Positions 26,801 to 41,800 of a DNA stretch of 64,000 bases are shown one piece after another. How positions within the stretch are numbered: position 1 is the first letter of the stretch; each line of letters begins with the position of its first letter. The stretch is from positions 23,253,919 through 23,317,918 of the forward strand of contig CM055279.1 in NCBI GenBank assembly GCA_029237695.1, given 5' to 3'. The position numbers and the translations under genes are program-made. The notes beneath the pieces were generated by a model that saw nothing but the letters and a program-made list of their open reading frames with translations, was not told the origin of the DNA and made no database searches. The stretch is from Conchocele bisecta. Lineage: Eukaryota; Mollusca; Bivalvia; Lucinida; Thyasiridae.

Positions 26801-29800
26801 GCGACTTTTCCAAGTTTATATCCCCGATAAATTCCACAAAAATGCCATTCATTCCTTATAATTCCAGCATTTGAAATAAATTCATCAAGAAAATGTGTTT
26901 ATTTTCCGTTTTCTTAATAATTATTTTAACTGCGCCTCACGGTTACGGAAAGTAGTTTGGCGTGGGAGTTTACTGGGATATAAATTTTGGACAGAGACTT
27001 GCTATGAGCCAATCAAATGTTAGGGAATTGTGTAAATATTTTTGTGCTGGAATTATTGGCTCGTATTACTCGTCAAGCTGACCAATCAAAATGCGAGAAA
27101 TTTATCGGCGGTATGACAATAGATTTTATTGTTGTTACCACTCAGTTAAACAATCTCATTCAAGTGATACAACAAATACATGTACTACATGAATAAATAA
27201 ATAAAATAGCGAAAAACAATGTTTTAAAAGTTTCATAAGAAATATGGCGCCAAACGGTACAACGTCATGACATTACAAATTATAGCTGACGTCATCCCGA
27301 CATAAATGAGTAGAAATTTGTTAATAACTTGGCAATTCCTGGACCGAATCTAACTTTTGTTTTCTTAGTTAGGTCATTTCCAATCCCAATGACTAAGTTT
27401 CAGAGGTGATTTCGAAAATAATTTGTTTTCGACTCCGCCTGGCGATTTTGATTCGAGCCATATTGACGGGCTTGACAGGTATTATGGGCTCGTATTACCC
27501 GTCAAGCTGACCAATCAAAATGCGAGAAATTTATCGGCGGTATGACAATAGATTTTATTGCTGTTACCACTCAGTTGAACAATCTCATTCAACTGATACA
27601 ACAAATACATGTACAATGTACTACATGAATAAATAAATAAAATAGCGAAAAACAATGTTTTAAAAGTTTCATTCTATTGTGAGCAGGCTCCAGGGGGCCG
27701 TTTCACTAAACTTTGTACGACTAAAATGTTCGTAAGTGCAAAATTATGATAGTCTGTAAATTTCACATTAACAATGTTTTCTTGTAAATAATTAATGGAT
27801 TTACATTTATTGAGCATAGGCTGCATATGCAGCCTATGCTCAATAAATGTAAATCCATCAATTGAAATTTACAGACTATCTTAAATTTGCACTTATGAAC
27901 ATTTTAGTCGTAAGAAGTTTAGTGAAACGGGCCCCAGGAGTATATGTTATGTTAATGTGACCAGCTGATGCACTCGATGTTATATTTTGTATTTGGTCAC
28001 GTCTTCAGAGCTCCAGATAAGCTTTGTATCTATTAGAGTGTTATACCCCCAGATTTCAAATTCAAGTTACTTTTACAAATGTATTATTGATTTTCTTATT
28101 GGTTTTATGATAAAAAGTAAAACAAATTTAAAAATTCACTTATTTGAGCAGCAAAAAGCACGTCTTTACAGTTCAAGTAAGTAAATGTTCAACTTTATCA
28201 CAGTATTTTCACTACTCAATTTGAAAATCAATGCATATTTTCACATTGCTGTGAGTATTTTGTACTTCCACTGTTGATAATCAATGCGTATTCTGCTAAA
28301 ATAAGTGCGTAAAAGACGCCAATACGCACCTTATCTGGACTTCTACATCTTGTCAAATGTTGCAGACAACAGAAAGCGTGATTGCCATAGCAACAGTACT
28401 TAACAACAACAGAACGCTGAGGTGCCTGAACGTGAACCGCCCCATACTGTTTACTGAGCAGGAGGAAACTACTGTACACTTCGCACTGATGTTCAAGGTG
28501 ACAGACTTGTAACCTTCGTGTGACTCAGTGATGGCTTCCTAATTTTGATGTATTGATGTTCAGGGATTCCTCTGGCGATCACCACTTTCGCAATTGACGA
28601 TAAAAATAAACAATTGGCGATAACAAATTACAATTTTCGGAAAAAAAAATAAAAAATGATTTTTGTTTTGTTTAAGTGGCGATTTTTTTTATTTTCCCCA
28701 GCGGAATCCCTGGATGTTGATTTCACTTGTGGAGCACAGGTGGAAGACTCGGACCTATGACACCAAAAAAATGCCTATTAAAAAATTCCCATTACCCCAC
28801 CCACTTGGTCTCGTACATTACCATCTTCTATTTATAGAAAGGTGGGTATGAATATGGCTATTATAGAAAGAGCCCTCTCTTTTCCGATTCGCACAAACAC
28901 AATAAACATCGATTACATGTATGAAATATGTCTCTGGCAATCGATAAAGGTATTAGGTGTGTGAATATACTCACTTCAAATCGTTTTTTCAAGTATTTAT
29001 TGAGTTATTCGCGTTTTGATTACCCCATCCAAAGTGAAAGTTGCGTGTACGAAAGAATCTCACACAGAATCGGAGGCCGTCCGGTGTGGATTATCGGTCA
29101 TATTTGGCCGATAGCTGATCGCCAGCTCAAACTGATGACGTGCACCATGACCATATACGTTAGCAACTCCAACCATACAAAGTTCGTCAAATTGTGATTC
29201 TTTCGTACACGCAAATTTCGCTTTGGATGCGAATAACTGAATAAATGCTGGAAAGAGCGATTTGAAGTGAATATATTCACACACCTAATACCTTTATCGA
29301 TTGCCAGCGACAGAAATCATACATTTAATCGATGTGTATTGTGTATGTGCGAGTCGGAAACGAGAGGGCTCTTTCTATAATGGCCACAATGTTCTCCACC
29401 TTTCTTTATAGAAGATGGTAATGTACGAGACCAAGTGGATGAGGTAATGGGATTTTTATTAATAGGCATTTTTTTGGTGTCATAGGTCCGAGTTTTCCAC
29501 CTGTGTTGTGGAGGTGATGGGTTGTGGCCTACGTACGGGTTAGAACACCTGACTTCCAATCTAGAGGTTGTAGGTTCAAACCTCACCTGGGGCATAAAAA
29601 ATACTTTCGTAGTATTTACATCCCACTGGTCTGTTGGATGAGACTTTAAACTGTGGTCCCGTCTCTATATGACCTTAACTGTTGCTGGGAAGTTAAACCC
29701 ATTCACTTTTTCCAGTTGTGGATCACTCAATATGCTGTTCACAATGATGTCAGTTTGTCATTCCTGGCATGCATGGGTCCATCGGAAATCTGCATTAAAG

Positions 29801-32800
29801 TTATTTTTTCACCGACGACTAAATTGCAGGCTTCAAATGCTGGCCGTAGGCATCAGGGGCGCGTTTCACTAAACTTTGTAGGACTAAATTGTTCGTAAGT
29901 TCAAAATTATGATATTCTGTAAATCTCACATTAACCATGTCTTCTTGTAAACAATTATTGATCAGGGGCGCGTTTCACTAAACTTTGTAGGACTAAATTT
30001 TTTGTAAGTGCAAAATTATGATATTCTGTAAATCTCACATTAACCATGTTTTCTTGTAAACAATTATTGGATTTACATTTATTGAGCATAGGCTGCATAT
30101 GCAGCCTATACTCAATAAATGTAAATCCATCAATTAAAATTTTCAGACGATCCTAAGTTTGCACTTACGAACATTTTAGTCGTACGAAGTTTACTGAAAC
30201 TGTGGGACTGTTTCACTAAACTTCGTACTACTAAGAAGTTTGTATAAAGTGGAAAACTTATATTTACAAGAACATTTACAATGACAGCCGATGCTTGCAA
30301 ATGTTTCGTGTTTGTGTTCGCATTTGATGAGCTGTAGACATGGGTGGAAATTCCTAACATTAGGGTAACAAGTTTCTGTGATAATCAAATTAATACAAAT
30401 CTTCTTATGAACATTTTTATCGTACAAACTTTAGTGAAACGTGCCCCTGATGTTTATGGCACCACTGAATGGTGCCAGGAGCATATAGCATTGGGCTTGT
30501 CCAACCATACTTCCGAGCTTGTTTCCGCTCAATAACTTGAATATTCATTGGCCGATGTCAACTATATTTTACAAATGCATTGATATCAATCAGGGGAAGA
30601 CACCTATTGAAAATGAGGTGCGTTGCTCCAAAGTTCAAGGTCACCTGCGCTAAAAAAAAATTCTCACTTTGCTTCTTTCCGCACGAGAACTTGGATAATG
30701 TTTGATATCCATCATGGGAAGACACCTATTGAAAGTTGGGTTCATTGAATTATTGGATTTACATTTATTGAGCATAGGCTGCATATGCAGCCTATGCTCA
30801 ATAAATGTAAATCCATCAATGTGCCAAGTTCAAAGTCACCTGTGGTAAAAAAAAAAAAATTCTCACTTTGCTCATTTCGGCAAAAAATATATTTTTTTGG
30901 CCGTTCAACCACACTTCACCGGTTGGTTGTTTTTTATCACTTTGCTCGTTGCTGCATGATAACCAGACTACTATAAGTCCAAGCTAGGCAATACTTCACA
31001 TATTGTGGGAAGACACCTACAGTCGAGCTCCAGTATCTCGAAGTCGAAGGGAGATCGTCCATATTGTCGAGATAGGACTAGGTTCGAGATAGCGATGAAG
31101 TGACATGGTCGAATATTTTCGCGAAAAATATGAACTCATTTCACCCCATTACACCACGAGTGAACATTACAAGGTGGCGTAACGACTCTCAGTGACTTGC
31201 GTAAATGACCAGCGTGATCAACACTCAAATATATCCAGGTAGGTGTGAATTTATTTTGTTTTGCTTGATAATATGTTTGGTAAAAATTAGTGTCAACCAA
31301 ATCGATGTTGGTAGCCAGGTACAAGATAGTGAAGAGATTTTTAACATGTTTAACAATTTTATACGTAAGGGACAGAATGAACAGTCAAGATAAAAAACAT
31401 ATACGAGATAGGGCATGGTCGAGATAGCCAAGGAAATTTATATTAAACAAATAAGGACATAATTCGGGACTTTAGTGAATCATCGAAATAGGGGATATCA
31501 TCCAGATACTGATATTTGAGATACTGGTGCTCGACTGTATTGAAGTTCAAGATCGCTGGGGTTAAATAGACCTTCAACGGGGGCACACATGTGCTGATAG
31601 GCCACATTTCTAGTTTTATCAATGATAGACAATTGCTGAATGACATTATAATATAAAGACCATCAGTGAACCAAACATGTGCTAAAGAAAGCAAACATTC
31701 CGTCAAAATTGATGATTCGCAATAAAAAGTGTAATTGGGTTTGTGGACAGCACTGTGAAAGTATATGAAAAATCTGTATTTCTTTATTTTTCATGAAAAT
31801 ATTTGTTGTTAGCACTCATTTGAACCGTCTCGACGAGACGGTTCAAATGAGTAGTAACATATACTTTCATGGAGAAATAAACAAAAGAAGATTGTTGCAA
31901 CCAAACCAATGTTCCAACCTTTGACTGCAATGGGTGAATCCTGCTGGTGTTGTAGGTGAACACGGTCTTGGAGGAGCTGCACCTACAGAAGTACAACATG
32001 CGCGACTTCGGTGCTACCCGGCTCGCGGAGAATCTCCTCTACAACCACACCCTGCAGTACCTTGACCTCAGCTGGTACATGTCATGTTACTGGGCGTCAC
32101 ATGGAAATATGTGATGGGGAAATTTAATGATGGGATTCATCCTTACTGCAATCCCGATATCCCTGGTTTTGCCCTCGGGTACATTTTTGGCTTCTTTCCT
32201 ACTTGAGAGTTGAATCCGGTTATACACATTACCAAAGTAATTAGTACTAATTCTATTACGTTTAGGGAGTGATGCTAAGTGACTGGTGTGGTGAGGACCT
32301 GGCACCAGGTCAGGTTATTCTAATTTCAGTTTGTTTGTTTGATGGGGTTTAACGGCCTATCAACAGCTACGGTCATTTAAGGCTGGGTCAATGGGTTTAA
32401 TACTAAATCCCATATATTACCTGTATAAATGGGGGGGGGGTCCCAAAATCAGAACTGAATATTTTATTTACAATAAAAAGTCTATATATTCAGCACTGAA
32501 ATCAGAATAATCCTGATCTGATGCCAGGTCCTCGCCACACCAAAATCGCTTGACCCCCTCCCAAAAGCAGTAGGATCAGTAATAATCTTACTACTTTTAT
32601 AATGGGCAATAACCCAATTCAACTCCCAGGTAACAAAAGAGCCAAAGATAAAAATGTACCTGGCCAAACCAGGTAAAATCATGATTCCTATAAGGAGGAA
32701 CCCCTACCATTAATTTACACCATCACGTTCTCCAGACCAACCACACTCAATATTCTAATTTCAGAGCTGAATTTTGTAAATATTAAGTTCTGATTTTGGG

Positions 32801-35800
32801 ACAAAATAAGAAACAACAGCAGACTACACTTTTTGTTTCCCACGCTATAAGCTTACTGTAAATCACACCTGGGGCTATTGGACAGACAGCTTGAGACACG
32901 TGAACTGGGTGCCGTTTCACTAAACTTTGTACCACTAAACTTTTTGTAAGTGCAAATTCCAGATCATCTGGAAATTTCAATTGATGGATTTACATTTATT
33001 GAACATATGCAGCCTATGCTCAATAAATGTAAATTCAACAATTGTTTACAAGAAAGCGTTGTTAATATGAAATTTACAGACTATCATAATTTTGCACTTA
33101 CGAACATTTTCGTTGTACGAAGTTTAGTGAAACGGCCCCCTGTAGCCTATTTCACCAACATTGCAAAGTATACTTTTCTAGCAAAGTATACTTTGAGGGA
33201 GCAATCATTAATTTTCCTGGAATGCATTATTTCATATAGAACTAACGACTGCATATATTTGATGAGTAAAAGTATGCAGAATTATTATACTGAATTTATT
33301 ACATTATCACAGCCAAAATGATTATCACAGCCAAAATGGCTGTGATAATGTAATAAATTCAGTATAATAAAAATTAATAAATTTATCCTAAAATTGAAAA
33401 TTTCTCCCTCAAAGTATACTTTGCTAGAAAAGTATACTTTGCAATTTTGATGAAATTGGCTATATATAGTATAGTAACGGTGACAGATATTATGATCTCA
33501 ATGCCACAAGGATAGTGTAATTTCAGTAAGCTACATGCAATACTCGCCACATGCAGATGCATTCCCATCTGTATATGTGACTGTGACTGGAGAAATGAGA
33601 CTTATGACAATTGTGACCATCGAGTCTGAATGGGATGCTTTTTGTTTGTTTATTGCTGTTTAACGGCCTATCAACAGCTACGGTCATGTAAGGCCGGGCA
33701 AACGGGTTCAATCCCATTTTAACATGCTGCATTGGGGGGCAAATCCCAAAATCAGAACGGAATATGTACATCGAGAAAAAATATATTCAGCCCTGAAATT
33801 AGAATAACCTGACCTGGTGCCAGGTCCATACCACACCAAAGGCACTTGGCTCCTTCCCCTAAAATAGGATTATGAATAGTCGTAATACTCGCATAAGGGG
33901 TATAACCAAATTCATCTGTCACATACAAAACGCCAACGACGTATGTGTGCAATGCAGCAGGTTAAAACTGGATTGAACCCATTTGCCCGGTGATACATGA
34001 CCTTAGCTGTTGATAGGCCATTAAATACCAATAAACAAACAAACAACACGCTTAAGCAGTAACACAGTCATAATTGTGACTTGAGAAATGCATCCGCACA
34101 GTCTGATCAATATCTACACTGTTCGCTATTTCTTCAATGAAACACGTGTCGAGCTTCTAACAAGCATTATAGATCATTATTAGGCTACAGGGGGCCGCCG
34201 TTTCACTAAACTTCTTACGACTAAAATGTTCGTAAGCGCAAATTTAGAATCGTCTGCAAATTTGAATTGATGGATTTACATTTATTGAGCATAGGCTGCA
34301 TATGCAGCCTATGCTCAATAAATATAAATCCAACAATTATTTACAAGAAAAAAGTGTTGATGTGAAATTTACAGACTCATAATTTTGCACTTACAAACAT
34401 TTTAGTCTTAGGAAGTTTAATGAAACGGGCCCAGGAGTGTACTGTTTTATCAGGAGCTACACCGTTCACAAATCTCATTAGCCCCATTTCTCTTAGTCAC
34501 AGCCACATTAGCCCCATATGACAATGGGTATAACATCAACAAATATCTAAAAAGTTTTTTAAATGCTATTTGATTTGAGTATCAGGTAACCTGCCCTGTA
34601 TTGACCGAATACCGATACAAACATCCGGGTTACACCGAAGTGAAAACTGACGTTCCATTGGTCGGATGACGTCATGTGATGTTACCGAATGGCATCAGTT
34701 TAATGACGCAACGTAAACAAGTCAAGCAAGTCCATCTTCTGTCCATAGGCAACAACGTCATCTGTGGTCATTTTCAAGCATAAAACGTTTCCTGATAAAT
34801 AGAATACCAGGCTATTGTCTTTTGACATCAAGTTTATCAGGCTCGGCAAGCCTCAGAATTCCTACGCATTTCCTAGCATTGCCTGATAAACTTGATATCA
34901 AAAGACACTAGCCTGGTATTCTCTATATGTTACTGTGACTCTATTTCTACCAATCAACTTGAATTACGTCTGAATCTAGTAAAGATGAAAACCTATGCAA
35001 GCGTATCACTATTACCACAGGCGAAATGTGTATGTGACAGTTGAATCTGGTTATACCTCTTACGTGAGTATTACGATATTCGTAATCCTATTTAAGGGGA
35101 AGGGGCCAAGTGACTTGGTGTGGTATGGACCTGGCACCAGGTCAGGTTATTCTAATTTCAGGGCTGAATATATTTGTTCTCAATGTAATAATTCCGTTCT
35201 GATTTTGAGATTTCCCCCCAATGCAGCAGGTTAAAATGGGATCGAACCCGTTTGCCCGTCCTTACATGACCTTAGCTGTTGATAGGCTGTTAAACACTAA
35301 TAAACAAACAAACAAACTGCCCTGGACACAATGAGAATAAGCTCCTTGTTGTCATCGCACCAGTCACACAATATCTGACCGTCGTGCAGAGTGACGTACA
35401 GGCATAAGTCACCATGTTTGATGGTTAGACTCAATAGAGTGAATGTTTCAGCAACAGAATAACGAGAGATGGGGCTAAAGAGCTGGCGAAGGTTTTGAAA
35501 CGCAATACTGGCCTCACAACGTTGGACCTGAGCTACAATCGGCTGGAGGATGACGGGGCCATGTACATCGCAGAGGCCCTCAGCACGTACAACACAAACC
35601 TCGAAACGTGAGTACAAACTCGGTGCAGCCTCGACAAATCACACAACCAGAACACATAATTGTCTGGTGTTTTTTATGGGTTTTACATAATGAAGAGAAG
35701 CATATCCTTTTGATTGTGTTTATCATGGTTATCAAAACATTTGGTCTGTTTTTTAAGAAATAACACCATAAGCTGTTGTGTTTATTGCACAATCCAGAGG

Positions 35801-38800
35801 ATATTTTTTTTTATTACTTCCATGTACATTTTCTGAGTTTCAAATAAGGAGTCAAAATTGAGGTTTATTTTGTGTAGCGTATCAGATAATGTTTTCTGCC
35901 AAGAAATGTGCAGGTATATGGAAACTTTACGTTTTGTCACTACACTGATGTCATTCCATAACCTGATGCGACTCCGTTCAACCACTGGAACATGCCAGAA
36001 AGTAGTTGTGACCTGGAGCCAATTTCATCAAAATTGCAAAGTATACTTTTCTAACAAAGTATATTTCTAGCAAAGTAAATTTTCAATTTAAGGTTAATTT
36101 ATTTATTTTCATTATACTGAATTTATTACATTATGTGATAATGTAATAAATTCAGTATAATGATTCTGCATACTTTTAATCATCAAATGTATGCAATGGT
36201 TAGTTCTATATGAAATATGACTCGCATATTCAAAAACACAATAACACATCAGATTGAATCACTTGATTTATCTTCACCATAAAACACATTGTATTTTAGT
36301 TACAACATCAAAATGATATTGGAATGTATGTGGCCGCTAATGAGCCCCGCTAGGTAATGCCAATAAATTGGCACCGTGACTGAGGCAATGGGAAAGTTAG
36401 GCACTGAATGTTATATACATATAAATACACACACATACACACATATGTATATAATATCTGAAACACACACAGAAAGTGCCTGATGTTCAGCCATTTGATT
36501 GAGATAGGAAACACACGCAGGAAACACTGATGGCTGACATTTATGATGTAATAGCCAAAATGGGAACACACGGCAATGCAGTGCCAGGACACGATAGAGC
36601 ATAAGCCTGGTCCCCAGACCTGCAGTATACTTTGCAATTTTGATGAAATCGGCTACTGGAGGTGTGTATCTAGTCCATGCAGGATGCCGTTCACAATCAG
36701 TACATGTATTTATTAGGCAACTAGCTTTGTTTTGACCGAATACGTACCGACTGATAACATAATGCTTTATCAAGCATTGAGCTGATACGAATATCCGGGT
36801 TACAACAAATTGAAAACTTGACGTTTCATTGGTTGAACTGTGTCACATGACGTTACCGAATGACGTCAGTGAAATTATGTCATAGAAACAATTCCGCGAT
36901 CTTTTCACCGAAAACCACTTCATAATTTATTATGTAGCCTAAAAATAACGTTAGCTGATAAATAGAATACCATGCTAATGTATTTTGAGTTTATCAGGCT
37001 TGGCTGCAAAACGGTCACGTTTACTAACCTCGACTGATAAACTTGATATCAAAAGACACTAGCCTAGTATTCTCTGTGTATAGGTCAATGTATAGCTGTA
37101 GCCGATTTCATCAAAATTGCAAAGTATACTTTTCTAGCAAAGTATACTTTGAGGGAGTAATCATTTATTTTTCCTGAAATGCATTATTTCATATAGAACT
37201 AACGACTGCATATATTTGATGATTAAAACTATGCAGAATTATTATACTGAATATATTACATTATCACAGCCAATTTGGCTGTGATAATATAATAAATTCA
37301 GTATAATAAAAATTAATAAATTTATCCTAAAATTGAAAATTTCTCCCTCAAAGTATGCTTTGCTAGGAAAGTATACTTTGCAATGTTGATGAAATAGGCT
37401 ACTGATAAGTTGTGTATTCATGATCCCAAGCTTATAAACAGTGCAGTGCTTATAGCCATAATTGCTATATTCCTCCAATTTGGGGAAGACAAAGGTCACC
37501 ACATCAAAATCAGTGACAAGTAAAAAAAAAAACAAATAAAAACAAACAAATATTTGAGATAATGAGTATTTTATAAGCTTTACAGTGGCATAAAAACCAG
37601 CCCTGTATCATGTTCCAGTCCACAGTTACGTAATTTTGAAGATCGATGGTAACGCGACCAATATTCAGAGAAAATCGCAGTCAAAGACTTGCAGGAATTC
37701 CTGAAGAGATTATCCAAATACAGCGCCACAGTGGAATAAAAACACCATATCAACCAATATGTTATAAATAACAGAACATACATAGTCATGCTTGGTATCA
37801 AATTAACCCTTAGGCCGCTATCTTATTTATTTTTTGTCTGCTGTTTATTTTCTATTTTTATCATCAAAAACATGCTTTGACAGCACTTTCGAATAATTTA
37901 CAACATGCTTTGACAGCACTTAGAATCATTTCCATTGGAAATGATTCTGAAGTGCTGTCAAACCATGTTTTTATTGAGAAATAAGGCAAGATATAAAGCA
38001 ACAGCAGACGACAAGTGTTGTGAGTGGCGGTATGAGGGTTAAAGGGAAAAGGTTAATCTGTATAATGCTGCAAACATTTGTGTGTCATTTTTTTAGTTTT
38101 TAGCTCGCCTGCACGAAGTGCAGAAGAGCTTATGTCATACCCCCGGCGTCGTCGGCGTCGGCGTCCACAAACTTAACGTTGGGTAAATGTCTTATAACTT
38201 CTGTTTCCTTTCACGGAACACCTTGTTATTTCATACATGCATTCCTCAGATGACCCTCTATCATGCTGTAGCAAATCCATGACCCACCACCTTTCATACA
38301 TGCATTCCTCAGATGACCCTGTATCATGCTGTAGCAAATCCATGACCACCACCCAGCCCTTACCCCAAGGCCAAGGTCACAAACTTGGCACATTCATAAA
38401 CTTAACGTTGGGTAAATGTCTTATAACTTCTGTTTCCTTTCATGGAACACCTTGTTATTTCATACGTGCATTCCTCAGATGACCCTCTATCATGCTGTAG
38501 CAAATCCATGACACACGACCCAGCCCTTACCCCAAGGTCAAGGTCACAAACTTGGCACATTCATAAACTTAACGTTGGGTAAATGTCTGATAACTTCTGT
38601 TTCCTTTCATGGAACACCTTGTTATTTCATACATTCATTCCTCAGATGACCCTCTATCATGCTGTAGCAAATCCATGACCCACCACCCAGCCCTTACCCC
38701 AAGGTCAAGGTTACAAACTTGGCACATTCATAAACTTAACGTTGGGGTAAATGTCTGATAACTTCTGTTTCCTTTCATGGAACACCTTGTTATTTCATAC

Positions 38801-41800
38801 ATGCATTCCTCAGATGACCCTGTATCATGCTGTAGCAAATCCATGACCCACCACCCAGCCCTTACCGCAAGGTCAAAGTCATAAACTTAGCACATTTATA
38901 ATCTTAACGTTGGGGTAAATGTCTTATAACATCTGTTTCCTTTCATGGAACGCCTTGATATTTCATACTTGCATTCATCTGATGATACTCTATCGTGCTA
39001 TAGCAAATCCATGACCCACCGCCCACCCAATCGTTACCCCAAGGTCAAGGTCACCTCTTAGCATGTTCATAAACTTAATGTTGGGGTAAATGTTGTGTAA
39101 CTTCTGTTTATTTACAGGGAACGCCTTCATATTTCATACATGCATTCGTCTGCTGATACTCTATCGTGCTATAGCAAATTCATGACTCACCGCCCACCCC
39201 TTTCCCCAAGGACAAGGTCACAATCTTAGCACATTCATAAACTTAATGTTGGGGTAAATGTATTATAACATCTGTTTCCTTTCATGGAACTCCTTGATAT
39301 TTCAAATATGCATTCATCTGATGATACTCTATCATGCTATAGCAAATCCATGACCCACCGCCCATCCCTTACCCCAAGGTCAAGGTCACAATTTAGTACA
39401 TTCATAAACTTAACGTTGGGGTAAATGTCTGTTTCCTTTCATGGAACGCCTTGCTATTTCATACATTCCTCAGATGACCCTCTATCATGCTGTAGCAAAT
39501 CCACAACCCACCACCCAACCCTTACCCAAAAGTCAAGGTCACAAACATAGCATGTTCATAAACTTAACGTTGGGGTAAATGTTGTGTAACTTCTGTTTCT
39601 TTACACTTTGAACACCTTGATATTTCATACATGCATTCATCTCATGATACTCTATCATGCTATAGCAAATCCATGACCAACCCCCACCCCTTTCCCCAAG
39701 GTCATGGTCACAAACTTAGCACATTCATAAACTTAACGTGGGTGGCAGGTGGGAGCACGCGATGGGTAATTTAACGATCGGGGTTCATCCTTACCGGAAT
39801 CCCGACTGGAGACCTGGTTTGGCCCTCACATACGTCTTTGGCATTTTGTATGTGACAGTTGAATCTGGTTATACCCCTTATAAGAGTAATCCTACCGGTA
39901 TTACTTTTAAATAGGGGAAGGGGCCAAGTGACTTTGGTGCTGTATGGACCTGGCACCATGTTGTATCTCGATGTAAATATTCCGTTCTGATTTTGGGATT
40001 TTCCCCCCAATGCAGCAGGTTAAAACGGGATCGAACCTGTTTGCCCGGCCTTACATGACCTTAGCTGTTGATAGGCCGTTAAACACCAATAAACAAACAA
40101 ACAAACATAAACTTAACGTTGGGGTAAATGTCTTATAACATCTATTTCCTTTCATGGAACGCCTTGATATTTCATACACACATTCATCTGATGATACTCT
40201 ATCATGCTATAGCAATTCCATGACCCACCGCCCACCCCTTACCCCAAGGTCAAGGTCACAAACTTGACACATTTATAAACTTAACGTTGGGGTAAATGTC
40301 TGATAACAACTGTTTCCTTTGATGGAACGCCTTGATATTTCATACATACATTCCTCAGATGACCCTCTATCATGTTGTAGCAAATCCACAACCCACCACC
40401 CAACCCTTACCCCAAGGTCAAGGTCACAAACTTAGCATGTTCATAAACTTTACATTGGGGTAAATGTTGTGTAACGTCTATTTCTTTACACTTTGAACAC
40501 TTTGATATTTCATACATGCATTCATCCGATGATCCTCTATTGTGCTACAGCAAATCCATGACCCACCCCACCCCTTTCCCCAAGATCAACATCATAAACT
40601 TAACGTTGGGAGTAAATGTCTTTTTATAACTTCTGTTTCTTTACAGGGAACACCTTCATATTTCATACATGCATTCATCTGATAATACTCTATTGTGCTA
40701 CAGCAAATCCATGACCCACCCCCCCCCCCACCACCCCTTTTGCCAAGGCCAAGGTCACAAACTTAGCACATTTATACATGCATTCCTCATGTGAATAGCT
40801 ACCATGCTGTAGAAAATCACCAACTTAGTGTGTTCATAAACTTAACGCTGGGTTAAATTTTGTTTTCCTTCTCATTTCAGGGAGCGCATTGATATTTCAT
40901 ACATGCATTCATCTTAATATGCTATATCATGCTATATCAAATCCACGACCCACCTTTCACCACTGACCTCAATGTCAAGGTCCACCGCACACCCCTTATC
41001 CCAAGGTCAAGTTATATAATATTCATGTATTTTATACAACTGTGACAAGTTTGAATGAAGGCTGCCAACAGGCGAGCTTCGTTGTCTTCTGACAACTCTT
41101 GTTAACTATTGATTGAATCGGGCAGTATTGCTAAAGAAATAGCAAAAAATTGGCGCCAAAACACAAAAAATTAAAAAAGGTGTTTTATGCAGTTTTATGA
41201 ATAATTCAGATTTTTGTTGGGTGTAAATGAGAGATAAGTGATTAATAAATAAAAATAGCCCATCATCTGAAAATCGATATTTTGAGGAATCTGTTGACAT
41301 TTTATGTATTATCACGGTTTCGAAAATCCCAACTTCCGACTGATTTTGATATGGCGGGTCTCAAATTTTTACACACAAACACCAAAGTCACTATTTTGTG
41401 ACGTCGTGCTAAGTCATATTTTCATTTGCATTATATTCAATGTGTATGATCACGTGGTACTAACAACAACAACAGGTACTGAAATTTCCAGAATCCATCT
41501 GATTCAAAGTACGTATTCTTTTATAGTGTCCTTATTACGTGACGGATTTTGATGAAATATGGCGCCTCAAACGCGTCTTGTTAAGCTGCATTTGGTGTAT
41601 TTTCGCCCAAACTTCTGTCGTTTTTGCGAAGAATCGATTTCCGTGTCTCTGACACGGAAATCGATTCTTCGCAAAAACGACATCAGTCTGTGCCAAACTC
41701 CCTGGACCACCAAATGCAGCTCATGAAGACGCGTTTGCTGCGCCATATTTCATCAAAATCCGTTGCATATTAAGGAAAATATCAAATAATACTTACTTTG

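Larger units (their letters stand above)
30450..31618 (+). mobile_element. Pearl-like element P9
   Basis: The left-end hairpin at 30455-30487 reads GGCACCA-CTGAA-TGGTGCC. Diverged cores contain GGGAAGACACCTATTGAAA and AAGTTCAAGGTCACCTG. The right end CATGTGCTGATAGGCCACAT is followed by TTCTAGTTT. An H3 hairpin (30754-30819) and a pogo-like MITE are nested inside. Confidence 0.65.

Noticed and set aside
29521..29595. Possible tRNA-Gly gene
   Set aside because: The A and B boxes fit, but the acceptor stem does not pair and a SINE body follows, so it is a SINE head.
36410..36460. Functional regulatory element in the ACAC-rich stretch
   Set aside because: A plain AC microsatellite inside an insertion into an H2 MITE.
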